DNA of 64,000 bases from JBCDLI01 sp038745535 (GCA_038745535.1 JBCDLI010000008.1:1-64000), one strand, 5' to 3'; counted from the stretch's first letter, positions 18,152 through 27,065 are shown. A program made the numbers and translations. The notes: generated by a model not told the origin, from the sequence alone.

Positions 18152-18476
18152 CGCCGCAGCATTCGCGCTTCTTCTGCTCTCACCAGCAATGGCACACGCC
18201 CAGTGTGGGTCAGCCTCGTGGTATGCGCTGAATTCCAGAACAGCTTCGGGCGAAATGATGGACGCATCTCAACTGACAGCCGCCCATCGCACCCTCCGCT
18301 TTGGGACCAAAATTCGGGTGACGAACACTTTGAACGGGCGCTCGGTGATTGTTCGCATCAATGACCGCGGGCCCTTTGTCCGTGGTCGGATAATCGACGT
18401 GTCGAAAGCAGCCGCCTCGCAAATCGGCATCATCCGACGCGGTCATGCACCGGTTTGCATAGAGCGCGTTGGCTAG
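18066..18476 (+). CDS. rlpA: RlpA-like septal/peptidoglycan protein
   Basis: 136 residues including a hydrophobic segment AAAFALLLLSPAMAHA with a cleavage site before QCGSASWYA. The rest is a double-psi beta-barrel: CGSASWYALNSRTASGEMMD, then RFGTKIRVTN and IVRINDRGPFVRGRIIDVSKAA. The RINDRGPF...DVS signature is the RlpA barrel, a lytic-transglycosylase fold acting on denuded glycan. It lacks the SPOR domain of E. coli RlpA, so it is the short form. The N-terminus overlaps the end of the upstream gene by 86 bases in another frame, and ATG 18066 is the only good start. It is convergent with the L,D-transpeptidase gene with a 4-base overlap. Confidence 0.75.
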   Translation: MPDINSNIQITSSPSRRCGKTVRGWTTTSAAAFALLLLSPAMAHAQCGSASWYALNSRTASGEMMDASQLTAAHRTLRFGTKIRVTNTLNGRSVIVRINDRGPFVRGRIIDVSKAAASQIGIIRRGHAPVCIERVG

Positions 18477-20599
18477 GCTCCGCGCATCTTACCCAATGCT
18501 TCGATAGCTTTCTTGAGATAGTCGTCACGCTGGTAGACATCGGGGTGGTAGTCGATTTCGCCGTCATCATTGAGCCAGGCGGTGAAGTAACCGACATAGA
18601 CCGGCACCTTCTCTGTCAGCTTTTCAGCCTGTTCGTATCCGCCAATCTGCGCAGAGACATAGCTTCGGTTTTTGCCAAGTACCGCTGCCGCCATGGCACG
18701 CGGGTCTTCCAATCGCACACATCCGTGGCTGTAGGCGCGAGCGTCACGCCCAAAGAGTTCCTTAGCCGGTGTATCATGCATGTAGATCGCGTGTTCGTTT
18801 GGGAACATGATTTTCAGCTCGCCCAGTGCATTGCGCGGTCCGGGCTTCTGGCGAATATTGTAAGGCACCGAAGAGCCGAACTTATGCCAGTTGATTGCCG
18901 TCGAACTGATGCGCTTACCGCCATAGGTGGTCACCACAAATCCGTTGCGATCCAGATAGCTGGAATCACGGCGCAGCTTTGGCAGATATGAGTTGACGAT
19001 GATGGACTGCGGTACGCCCCAATAGGGGTTGAAGACCACGTGGTCGATCTCGTCGTGGAAGAAGTATGTCTGGTTCTGACGCTTGCCGACGACAACGTTC
19101 ATGGCCAGCGCCGTCTCGCCATTCTCAAGATAGCGCACACGATATTCGGGCGCGTTGATCACCACATGGCGATCTGCATATTGTTCTGGATGCCAGCGCA
19201 GACGTTCCATCGCCAGCTCAACTTTTTCGATGCGCGACGCTACGGTCTCTCCAGCCAACCGCGCAATGGTCATCGGCCCAACGATGCCGTCCGGCGCAAG
19301 GCCAAGATCACGCTGAACGTCGCGGACAAGTTCGACAAGCTCGGAGGTATAACTCAACCGGTCTTCATAGGCGGCGAGCGCGTCGCTGTGCGCGGCTCGC
19401 GTTTCATCGCGCAGTTTTCGGTCAATCGCCTTCATCACGAGTGGCAGCACTTCCGACATTGCCCCGGGCTTCATGAAGACCTTTTCGGGAAACACGATTG
19501 TATCGTCTTTTGCGTCACGTAGGTCAGCGAGCTCCTTTTGAAGCGCTGCATACTCGCGTTGCTGGGGGCCAAGCGTTGCAAGCCATAAAGCGGGATCGTC
19601 AGCAGTCGCCAGCGTCTTCGCAGCTTCATCTGCCGTCATCTGTGGCAGCGAAAAGTCGTGATATCCGGACAATTTGTTTGGGTTAATCGCACCGTCCTTT
19701 AAGTCCAGTGCGAACCGCGTCGCGCGCGCAGTCAATTCCACATCGAACGCGATCAATTGTCGAAGCCGTTCGCTCTGGTCATCGGAGAGATCGGGGACTG
19801 GAACAGCGTAATGCGCGACCACAAGACCGTGGGCATCTGCCGAGGCGAGCGTCTCACTAAGCGTTTTCGCCCGGTCGGTTATTTCAACACCGTCCGACCA
19901 TAGAAAATCGCGCTTTTCCGCGTAGATCAATCGCACCGCGTCCGCCGTTGATCGCAAAACACGAACGGTATTTTCCGGGGGCGTCGAAGACGCGATGGCA
20001 AAATAATCTGTAGAGGCAAGCCTCGGCGCTGCGGGCTCCATCAGGACCAATTCGGGTAGGATCAGCTTTGGTTCCGCGTCTCCGACGATACCGTCAATGG
20101 GCGGTGCGAGCGGATCAAGGAGCACCATCTCGGGCAAATTTTTGGATGAATTCGTCTTTACCGACGCAGCACCGGGCATTGGGGGCGCGACCGGCTCCAA
20201 CATCGTCATCGGCGGAAGCGTCACAGGCGATGACTGTGCTGCGGCCAACGCAATAGATCCGGTCTCATCCAAATCCGGCAAGAACGATGCGAGCGCGACG
20301 GTGACCACATTCTCCGGCTTGTAGGTGAAATATTGAGGACCCGTGATTTTTGCGATCTGGACAGCTTTCTTTTTTCTCTTGGGAGCCGTCTTGCGTTTTA
20401 CCTGTTGCGGTCGCGTGCGCTGCACGGTGCCGGAACGTTTTTGCCGCTTCCGCTTAAACTCTTCGCGCTTTTTGCGATTAAACAGCAATTCATGCAGCTG
20501 AACCTGGTTCGCGCCCGCCGGTGAAACGAGGGGTGACACGTATAGGCCCGTGATAACCACGCAACTTGCCAAAAGTGTTTTCGAAAAGCCGCTCAACAT
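18473..20599 (-). CDS. Large L,D-transpeptidase (YcbB/LdtD-like) with peptidoglycan-binding domain
   Basis: About 708 residues from ATG 20599, chosen because GGGAG lies 7-8 bases upstream; an in-frame GTG at 20629 is less likely. N-terminal signal/anchor (LLASCVVITGLYVSPLVSPAGA), Lys/Arg-rich segment (about 40-85), long linker, helical scaffold with RDVQRDLGLAPDGIVGPMTI (peptidoglycan-binding domain), and a YkuD catalytic domain with YMHDTPAKELF and SHGCVRLEDP containing the catalytic His and Cys. Makes 3-3 cross-links in peptidoglycan in the periplasm. The divergent neighbour is polA. Confidence 0.9.
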   Translation of the reverse strand: MLSGFSKTLLASCVVITGLYVSPLVSPAGANQVQLHELLFNRKKREEFKRKRQKRSGTVQRTRPQQVKRKTAPKRKKKAVQIAKITGPQYFTYKPENVVTVALASFLPDLDETGSIALAAAQSSPVTLPPMTMLEPVAPPMPGAASVKTNSSKNLPEMVLLDPLAPPIDGIVGDAEPKLILPELVLMEPAAPRLASTDYFAIASSTPPENTVRVLRSTADAVRLIYAEKRDFLWSDGVEITDRAKTLSETLASADAHGLVVAHYAVPVPDLSDDQSERLRQLIAFDVELTARATRFALDLKDGAINPNKLSGYHDFSLPQMTADEAAKTLATADDPALWLATLGPQQREYAALQKELADLRDAKDDTIVFPEKVFMKPGAMSEVLPLVMKAIDRKLRDETRAAHSDALAAYEDRLSYTSELVELVRDVQRDLGLAPDGIVGPMTIARLAGETVASRIEKVELAMERLRWHPEQYADRHVVINAPEYRVRYLENGETALAMNVVVGKRQNQTYFFHDEIDHVVFNPYWGVPQSIIVNSYLPKLRRDSSYLDRNGFVVTTYGGKRISSTAINWHKFGSSVPYNIRQKPGPRNALGELKIMFPNEHAIYMHDTPAKELFGRDARAYSHGCVRLEDPRAMAAAVLGKNRSYVSAQIGGYEQAEKLTEKVPVYVGYFTAWLNDDGEIDYHPDVYQRDDYLKKAIEALGKMRGA

Positions 20600-20797
20600 C
20601 ATGTTCTCCCGAAGACTTTCAAGCTTCACCGCAGATCATCGAATGTCTCATGCGCGGCACTAGATGGAAAGCGGTAACCCGAGCCAGGTTGATGAAGATT
20701 GCCGTTCCCGCTCACCGTGAAGCAATAACGTCACAATTTTCACCGAGCGTATCAATTCGCGTGGACGCTTCCCTCGACCATGCGCTAAGCGGTTGCC

Positions 20798-23707
20798 ATG
20801 AAAACCGATGATCATCTTTTCCTCGTTGACGGGTCGGCGTACATCTTCCGCGCCTTTCACGCACTTCCGCCGCTTACCCGCAAATCCGACGGTCTTCCCG
20901 TTGGCGCAGTCTCCGGCTTCTGCAATATGCTCTGGAAGCTTCTGCAAGACGCGCGAAACACCGAAGCTGGTGTAACGCCAACGCACTTTGCGGTGATCTT
21001 CGACTATTCATCCAAGACGTTTCGCAACGATCTTTATGCTGACTACAAAGCCAACCGCGACGAGCCACCCGAAGATTTGCGCCCGCAATTCGGCCTGATC
21101 CGCGAGGCGACGCGCGCATTCAATGTGCCCTGCATCGAAACCGAAGGCTACGAGGCTGACGACATCATCGCCGCCTACTGCCGTGAGGTAAATGATATCG
21201 GAGCGAAGGCCACGATTGTTTCGTCAGATAAAGACCTCATGCAATTGGTCACCGAAAACGTGTCCATGTATGACACGATGAAGGACCGGCAGATTGGCAT
21301 TGCCGAGGTCATAGAGAAATTCGGCGTCGGCCCGGAAAAGATGATCGACTTGCAGTCGCTGACGGGCGATTCCACCGACAATATTCCTGGCGTGCCCGGC
21401 ATCGGGCCCAAGACGGCCGCCCAACTTCTCGAACAGTTCGGCGATCTCGATACGCTTCTGGAGCGCGCGAGCGAGATCAAACAAAACAAGCGGCGGGAAA
21501 ACCTGATCGAATTTGCCGATCAAGCACGTCTATCGCGCAAGCTGGTGACGCTCGATGTCAACACACCGCTCGACCTGCCTCTCGACGCGCTGTCGCTGGA
21601 AACACAAGACGGCCCGAAGCTCGTCGGCTTTTTGAAGTCAATGGAGTTTACCTCGCTGACACGGCGCGTTGCCGAAGCGACCGGTGTGGATGCATCTGCC
21701 GTTGACGCAGCTGACGTGGAAATTGCCGACAAAGACGCTTCCCGCGGACCCGATCTCGATGCCTCGTCAAATGGCGACCCGGCGGAACAAAAAGAAGGCG
21801 GGAAAACACCCTCAGACCTCGCAACGGCGCGCGCGGATGCTGCGGCTTCAGCGAAGTTCGACACCGACGCTTATGTCTGCGTGCGTGATCTCGAAACGCT
21901 TCAAGAGTGGATCGAAAAAGCGCGGGAAGCGGGCGTTGTCGCGTTTGATACGGAGACGGATTCGCTTGACGCAATGCAGGCCAATCTTGTCGGCTTCTCG
22001 CTGTCCCATGCCGAAAATGAAGCCTGTTACGTGCCCCTGCAGCATCGCGATGGCGAAGCTGATTTGCTCGGCGGCACGGGTCTTCTCGACGGGCAGATTG
22101 ACCTGGATAACGCGCTGGCAGCACTCAAAGAGCTGCTCGAAGACAGGTCCATCCTGATCGTCGGCCAAAACATCAAATATGATTGGCTCGTTATGCATCG
22201 GTATAGCGTCGATATCGCCTCGTTCGATGACACCATGCTGCTTTCTTACGTGGCCGACGCGGGAAATGGCGCACAAGGCATGGATGCGCTCAGCGAGAAG
22301 TGGCTTGGCCACAAGCCGATCCCCTACAAAGATATCGCGGGCACGGGCAAAAAGGCGGTCACCTTCGACAAAATCGCGCTCGACGTCGCGACGAAATACG
22401 CCGCCGAAGATGCCGACATTACACTACGTCTTTGGCGGGTGCTGAAACCGCGCGTGCAAGCCGCCGGGCTCACCCGCGTTTACGAGCGTCTTGAGCGTCC
22501 GCTGGTGCCCGTGATTGCCCGAATGGAAGAGCGTGGCATTTCCGTCGACCGCCAAATCCTGTCGCGCCTCTCTGGCGAATTCGCCCAGAAAGCAGCAGCG
22601 TTTGAAGACGAGATTTATGAACTTGCGGGCGAAAAATTCAACGTCGGCTCGCCCAAACAATTGGGCGAAATCCTGTTTGACAAGATGAGCCTGCCCGGCG
22701 GCAAAAAGACCAAGACCGGCCAGTGGGCAACGGGCGCGCAACAACTTGAAGACCTCGCCGCCGAGGGTCACGAATTGCCGCGCAAAATCGTCGATTGGCG
22801 TCAGCTCACGAAACTCAAATCCACCTACACCGACGCGCTGCCGGGCTACATCCACCCCGAGACGAACCGCGTGCACACGTCCTATTCCATGGCCGCCACG
22901 TCCACAGGACGCCTTTCGTCGTCCGAACCCAACCTGCAAAATATCCCGATCCGCACCGCCGCAGGTCGGCGTATTCGTACCGCGTTTGTGGCCGAGAAAG
23001 GTAACAAGCTGATTTCCGCTGACTACAGCCAGATCGAACTGCGCGTGTTGGCCCATGTGGCGGATATCCCGCAATTGAAACAGGCCTTCGCCGACGGCAT
23101 TGACATTCACGCGATGACGGCATCCGAGATGTTTAATGTACCGCTCGCCGAGATGACGCCGGAGGTGCGCCGCTCTGCCAAGGCGATCAATTTCGGGATC
23201 ATCTATGGCATTTCTGCCTTCGGCCTCGCGAACAATCTGGGCATCGAGCGGTCGGAGGCGGGAGACTACATCAAAACCTACTTTGAGCGCTTTCCCGGCA
23301 TCAAAACCTATATGGACGAGACCAAAGCGTTTGCCCGCGAGCACGGTTATGTGGAGACGATCTTCGGCCGCCGCGCGCACTATCCCGACATCCGCTCGTC
23401 CAACCCCTCCATGCGCGCCTTTAACGAGCGTGCTGCCATCAACGCGCCCATTCAGGGGTCCGCCGCCGACATCATCCGCCGCGCCATGGTGCGCATGGAA
23501 CAAGCGCTCGCAGATGCAAATCTCAGCGCCCGCATGCTGCTGCAGGTGCACGACGAACTGATTTTTGAGACGCCGAAAGCAGAAGTCGAAAAAACCATTC
23601 CGGTCGTGAAACAAATCATGGAGAACGCCGCGATGCCTGCGATTTCCATGAGCGTGCCACTGGCCGTCGATGCCGAAGCCGCCGACGATTGGGACGGCGC
23701 GCATTAG
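20798..23707 (+). CDS. polA: DNA polymerase I
   Basis: 969 residues. N-terminal 5'-3' exonuclease (FLVDGSAYIFRAFHALPP; DKDLMQLV; GVPGIGPKTAAQLL). A variable acidic/Ala-rich linker spans about 295-350. The 3'-5' exonuclease domain keeps its proofreading residues (VVAFDTETDSLD and QNIKYDWLVM). The polymerase domain has motif A DYSQIELRVLAH (near 742), motif B RRSAKAINFGIIYG and motif C LQVHDELIFE (near 917). Replication gap filling and repair. The start is in a 170-base divergent intergenic region with the L,D-transpeptidase. A mosaic repeat follows the stop. Confidence 0.97.
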   Translation: MKTDDHLFLVDGSAYIFRAFHALPPLTRKSDGLPVGAVSGFCNMLWKLLQDARNTEAGVTPTHFAVIFDYSSKTFRNDLYADYKANRDEPPEDLRPQFGLIREATRAFNVPCIETEGYEADDIIAAYCREVNDIGAKATIVSSDKDLMQLVTENVSMYDTMKDRQIGIAEVIEKFGVGPEKMIDLQSLTGDSTDNIPGVPGIGPKTAAQLLEQFGDLDTLLERASEIKQNKRRENLIEFADQARLSRKLVTLDVNTPLDLPLDALSLETQDGPKLVGFLKSMEFTSLTRRVAEATGVDASAVDAADVEIADKDASRGPDLDASSNGDPAEQKEGGKTPSDLATARADAAASAKFDTDAYVCVRDLETLQEWIEKAREAGVVAFDTETDSLDAMQANLVGFSLSHAENEACYVPLQHRDGEADLLGGTGLLDGQIDLDNALAALKELLEDRSILIVGQNIKYDWLVMHRYSVDIASFDDTMLLSYVADAGNGAQGMDALSEKWLGHKPIPYKDIAGTGKKAVTFDKIALDVATKYAAEDADITLRLWRVLKPRVQAAGLTRVYERLERPLVPVIARMEERGISVDRQILSRLSGEFAQKAAAFEDEIYELAGEKFNVGSPKQLGEILFDKMSLPGGKKTKTGQWATGAQQLEDLAAEGHELPRKIVDWRQLTKLKSTYTDALPGYIHPETNRVHTSYSMAATSTGRLSSSEPNLQNIPIRTAAGRRIRTAFVAEKGNKLISADYSQIELRVLAHVADIPQLKQAFADGIDIHAMTASEMFNVPLAEMTPEVRRSAKAINFGIIYGISAFGLANNLGIERSEAGDYIKTYFERFPGIKTYMDETKAFAREHGYVETIFGRRAHYPDIRSSNPSMRAFNERAAINAPIQGSAADIIRRAMVRMEQALADANLSARMLLQVHDELIFETPKAEVEKTIPVVKQIMENAAMPAISMSVPLAVDAEAADDWDGAH

Positions 23708-23723
23708 GCGCCCTACCTATGCC

Positions 23724-23909
23724 GTCATCCTCGGGCGAGCGTAGCAAGACCCGAGGACCCATTCCGTGAAGCAGAATGCGGGCACCTTCTTGTAGAATAG
23801 GGGCCGGCACGCATGTCACGGAATGGACCCTCGCTCCTCGGCTTATACTATGCACGGGCCTGCCAGTGCGACGGCGCTTCGCTCGTCTTAGGTCGGAGGC
23901 CGAGGATGA
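23724..23909. repeat. Mosaic palindromic intergenic repeat (double-hairpin type)
   Basis: TCATCCTCGG (23725-23734) is the exact reverse complement of CCGAGGATGA (23900-23909), framing the element. Inside are a local hairpin CCTCGGG/CCCGAGG (23729-23735, 23750-23756), CATTCCGTGA/TCACGGAATG (23760-23769, 23816-23825), and CCTCGGC/GCCGAGG (23836-23842, 23899-23905). The layout and the TCATCCTCGGGC...CCCGAGGA wording resemble dispersed palindromic elements of rhizobial and related genomes. It fills the gap between polA and the TPR gene and touches the latter's stop codon. Confidence 0.75.
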
Positions 23910-25241
23910 TTAAGTTGGGTCCGCTAATCCCAAATCTTTTGCAAGCTGACGTGCCTTTTCAACCACTGGAGCACCATAATCAGCCTTTTCAAATCCGGCT
24001 AACACGCCATCCATCACAAGCTTTGCATCCTCCGCCCGATCAAGCTCGGATAAGCAGGATGCGATCAGCCAGCGCGTCGTCAAAGTGCCGGGATGGTCTG
24101 CGCCTTGGACGCGTTCCATGTCCGGCAACAGCGCCTGTGCGGCGTCCAGTGCCTCTTGCGGTTTGCCCGTATACTGCAGACAAGATGCGATCAGCCAGCG
24201 CGTCGTCAAAGTGCCGGGATGGTCTCCGCCGTTGACGCGTTCTTCATCCGGTAGCAGTGCCTGTGCGGCGTCCAGTGCCTCCTCGGGCTTGCCCGTGGCT
24301 TGCAGACAAGATGCGATCAACAAGCGCGTTGTCAAAGTGTCGGGATGGTCTTCGCCTTGGACGCGTTCTTCATCCGGCAACAGCGCCTGTGCGGCGTCCA
24401 GTGCCTCCTGGGGCTTGCCTGTATCCTGCAGACAAGATGCGATCAAATAGCGCGTCGTCAAAGTGCCGGGATGGTCTCCGCCGTTGACGCGTTCTTCATC
24501 CGGTAGCAGTGCCTGTGCGGCGTGCAGTGCCTCCTGGGGCTTGCCCGTATCCTCCAGACAAGATGCGATCAACAAGCGCGTGCTCAAAGTGCTGGGATGG
24601 TCTCCGCCGTTGACGCGTTCTTCATCCGGCAACAGCGCCTGTGCGGCGTCCAGTGCCTCCTGGGGCTTGCCTGTATCCTGCAGACAAGATGCGATCAAAT
24701 AGCGCGTTGTCAAAGTGCCGGGATGGTCTGCGCCTTTGACGCGTTCTTTACCCGGCAACAGCGCCTGTGCGGCGTGCAGTGCCTTCTGCGGTTTGCCACT
24801 TAGCCGGGTAGATTGTGCTTCATTAAATCGCCAGTACAGTGTGTGATCGCTCAAAGCGCCGTGCTTTTTTCTCGACAAACGAAATGTTGCGCCCGCCACC
24901 ACAGTTGCACTTGCATACGCACCCCGCTTGAGTGCCTTTTCATATGCTATCTCAATCGCTGAAAGATGTTGTGGTATTTGCTCATATTGCTGGCGCATGG
25001 CTCGACGCTCATCATCGCTTCTTAGACGAACCTTCGTGCCCTCTTTTGCCAGCGCCTCTGCCTGCTTCAATTCTTCGCTGAGCGTCAGCATGTCAATGTC
25101 GTCTGGATCAGCGACCCAACTGGCGAACGCGAAATGGCGAGCATTTGCGTAGCCTGCAGCGCCTTCAATTGGCGCGTAGGATACGGCCTCTTTGGCAAGC
25201 GTGCGGTAAGCTTTGTTAAGTGCAGCGCCATGACCCGTCAC
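23910..25241 (-). CDS. TPR-repeat protein, C-terminal open frame of a split locus
   Basis: 443 codons from a GTG at 25241. Residues 1-148 are helical and Ala-rich (LTLSEELKQAEALAKEG). Residues 149-400 are six units of exactly 42 residues, of the form GKPQEALDAAQALLPDEERV plus a tail ending in LIASCLQDT, and a degenerate seventh unit is at 401-443. The 42-residue period and DHPGTLTTRYLIA pattern fit kinesin-light-chain-like TPRs (TPR_10/TPR_12), a protein-binding superhelix. It is in the same frame as the membrane/coiled-coil ORF upstream and separated from it by a TGA (25251-25253) plus three codons, so it may be the C-terminal part of one interrupted gene. No enzymatic domain is visible. Confidence 0.7.
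   Translation of the reverse strand: MTGHGAALNKAYRTLAKEAVSYAPIEGAAGYANARHFAFASWVADPDDIDMLTLSEELKQAEALAKEGTKVRLRSDDERRAMRQQYEQIPQHLSAIEIAYEKALKRGAYASATVVAGATFRLSRKKHGALSDHTLYWRFNEAQSTRLSGKPQKALHAAQALLPGKERVKGADHPGTLTTRYLIASCLQDTGKPQEALDAAQALLPDEERVNGGDHPSTLSTRLLIASCLEDTGKPQEALHAAQALLPDEERVNGGDHPGTLTTRYLIASCLQDTGKPQEALDAAQALLPDEERVQGEDHPDTLTTRLLIASCLQATGKPEEALDAAQALLPDEERVNGGDHPGTLTTRWLIASCLQYTGKPQEALDAAQALLPDMERVQGADHPGTLTTRWLIASCLSELDRAEDAKLVMDGVLAGFEKADYGAPVVEKARQLAKDLGLADPT
24042..24797 (-). repeat. Six tandem 126-bp direct repeats within the TPR gene
   Basis: Six consecutive 126-bp units with very high nucleotide identity (for example ATGCGATCA, GTCAAAGTG and GACGCGTTC recur at the same phase). 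Differences are mostly single-base. In-frame length (3 x 42) means gain or loss of a unit would keep the protein open. Confidence 0.85.
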
Positions 25242-25250
25242 AAAATCTCG

Positions 25251-25574
25251 TCAGAGGTCTACCGAACGGTCGAAGTTGTCATCCCGTTCTTCTATGCCGA
25301 GCTTCTTCAAGAATCCGGTGGGCGTCTCATCTTCAATTTTTCTCAGAGCGGACTCTTTGCGCTCATTCTCTGCCTCAAGCGTTTTGATTTTTCCGCGAAG
25401 CGTTTCGTTTTCCTCAATGCCCTTCTTGTAGCGAGCGCGGCCACTCGAGTAGCTCAAGCCGAAGACTGTAATGATTGGCCCAAAAATCCAAGCAGCGAGC
25501 TTTGCTTGGCCCCAAGCACCACCAGTTTCTGCCTCCAGTAAAGCGCCACGGATTGCTTCAATCAGCCATTCCAT
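25251..25574 (-). CDS. Small membrane/coiled-coil protein, N-terminal open frame of the split TPR locus
   Basis: 107 residues: short amphipathic N-terminus, one likely transmembrane helix (LAAWIFGPIITVFGLSY, about 26-42), a positive RARYKKG stop-transfer segment, then a coiled-coil (ENETLRGKIKTLEAENERKE, about 56-75) and an acidic end (GIEERDDNFDRSVDL). It ends at TGA 25251-25253. The downstream TPR frame continues without a shift, and the junction reading ...SVDL-stop-RDFVTGHG... looks like one protein whose Trp (TGG) became TGA. As a single product it would be about 555 residues: anchor, coiled coil, helical domain, TPR array facing the cytosol. No function can be named. Confidence 0.6.
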   Translation of the reverse strand: MEWLIEAIRGALLEAETGGAWGQAKLAAWIFGPIITVFGLSYSSGRARYKKGIEENETLRGKIKTLEAENERKESALRKIEDETPTGFLKKLGIEERDDNFDRSVDL

Positions 25575-25703
25575 AACTTAATTCGCCAAGCTGTAGTTTC
25601 TTTTCGTTATTACTCGGAGCATTTTTGCTTTCGGTGAAAGGTTCAGATCCCAAGGGGCGAGTGAAATTGGATTTGTACTTTGAATGCAGCGGTATTCCTG
25701 CAG

Positions 25704-25712
25704 CCCCCCCCC
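25704..25712 (+). repeat. C9 homopolymer tract upstream of ynjB-like gene
   Basis: Nine consecutive C residues in the 229-base intergenic region between the TPR locus and the binding-protein gene, about 91 bases before its ATG. The remainder of that region (25575-25803) shows no other recognisable feature; in particular I saw no TPP-riboswitch core. Confidence 0.6.
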
Positions 25713-25803
25713 ATCACGCGGATGTTAACTTTGTTCACCCAGGGGGCAGGTTGACGCACATGCGCGGAGGTGGAATGCCGGACGCTGATATTCGGAGAGA
25801 CAC

Positions 25804-27033
25804 ATGATCAAAACACTTTTGGCGACGGCCTGCGCGGCGTCTTTTTCAATTTCAGCGGCAATCGCCGATGATTTGACGCCAAACCCAGCCGAATGGGATC
25901 AAATTCTTGAAAATGCGTCCGGCCAGACCGTCTATTGGAATGCGTGGGGCGGTTCGGGTTCGATCAACGATTACATCGCTTGGGTTGGCGAAACGCTGGA
26001 AGAACGCCACGATATAAAGGTCCGCCATGTAAAGCTGGATGACACCGCAAACGCGGTGTCTACCGTGCTCGCAGAAAAGAGCGCCGGTCGCGACGAGGGT
26101 GGCACGATCGATCTCATCTGGATCAATGGTGAAAACTTCGCGGCGATGAAGCGCGAGGGCATGCTTTACGGTCCGGGCTGGGTGCAAGATCTGCCGAATT
26201 GGACGGTCGTGGACCACGAGACCAAGCCGACGATCACGACCGACTTCACGCTTCCCGTCGATGGAATGGCGTCCCCTTGGGGCATGGCAAAGCTCGTGTT
26301 CTTTTACGATAGCGCGCGGACAGAAGCGAGCGACCTGCCGGACAACACCGATGATCTGCTTGCATGGGCGAAAGAAAATCCGGGCCGCTTTGCCTATCCG
26401 CAGCCGCCGGATTTCATCGGTTCCAGCTTTTTAAAACAGGTTCTGATCGAGCGTGTGGACGATAAATCGGTACTCGCAGCACCGGTGGTCGAGGCTGATT
26501 TCGCAGAGGTCACCAAGCCCCTGTTCAACTACCTCGATCAGCTCAATGAGGTTGCCTGGCGCAAAGGTCAGGCGTTCCCGAAAGATTACCCGTCAATGAG
26601 CCAGATGTTGGCAGACGGCGAAGTGGACATCACGTTCGCATTCAATCCAGCCGATGCATCCGCCGCAATTGCGGAGCAGCGTTTACCCGATACCGTTCGC
26701 TCATTCACATTTTCAGGTGGCACACTCTCCAACACGCACTTCGTGTCGATCCCTTATAATGCGTCGGCTAAGGAAGGCGCGCTGGTGCTGGCCAACTTCC
26801 TGATCTCACCGGAAGCTCAAGCGCGCAAACAGGACCCCAACGTATGGGGCGATCCCACCGTGCTCGCAATGGACAAACTAGAAGAAGCAGACCGCGGGGC
26901 CTTCGATGCGCTTGACCTTGGCATCGCCACACTTCCACCGGCTGAGCTTGGTCCAGCATTTGAAGAACCGCATCCAACATGGATGAACAGCTTGGAACGC
27001 GCTTGGTCGGCCCGCTACGGCGTGGCTAATTAA
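25804..27033 (+). CDS. ABC transporter substrate-binding protein, YnjB-like
   Basis: 409 residues with Sec signal (MIKTLLATACAASFSISAAIA, cleavage before DDL). Family-1-type periplasmic receptor of the YnjB group: TVYWNAWGGSGSINDYIAWVG, GTIDLIWINGENFAAMK, and LPVDGMASPWGMAKLVFFYD. GGAGAG precedes the ATG. First gene of a binding protein-permease-ATPase operon with the same order as E. coli ynjBCD. YnjBCD is predicted to move thiamine-like or other small solutes; substrate is unproven. Confidence 0.85.
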   Translation: MIKTLLATACAASFSISAAIADDLTPNPAEWDQILENASGQTVYWNAWGGSGSINDYIAWVGETLEERHDIKVRHVKLDDTANAVSTVLAEKSAGRDEGGTIDLIWINGENFAAMKREGMLYGPGWVQDLPNWTVVDHETKPTITTDFTLPVDGMASPWGMAKLVFFYDSARTEASDLPDNTDDLLAWAKENPGRFAYPQPPDFIGSSFLKQVLIERVDDKSVLAAPVVEADFAEVTKPLFNYLDQLNEVAWRKGQAFPKDYPSMSQMLADGEVDITFAFNPADASAAIAEQRLPDTVRSFTFSGGTLSNTHFVSIPYNASAKEGALVLANFLISPEAQARKQDPNVWGDPTVLAMDKLEEADRGAFDALDLGIATLPPAELGPAFEEPHPTWMNSLERAWSARYGVAN

Positions 27034-27065
27034 TCTGCATTCGGAGCGGCAAGCGTGGATCGAAC

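Noticed and set aside
22424..23704. Long antisense open frame opposite the polA 3' half
   Set aside because: polA motifs A, B and C are read from the plus strand; the minus frame is a codon-bias shadow.
24042..24797. Possible CRISPR array from periodic repeats
   Set aside because: Units are contiguous, 126 bp, coding and in frame, without unique spacers and without cas genes.
23910..25574. TGA read as Trp (codon reassignment) to explain the split locus
   Set aside because: Many firm genes in the window end at TGA with overlapping ATGA starts, so TGA is a normal stop here.
25575..25803. Possible TPP riboswitch before the YnjB-like operon
   Set aside because: The conserved CUGAGA and downstream pyrimidine-binding blocks are not present.
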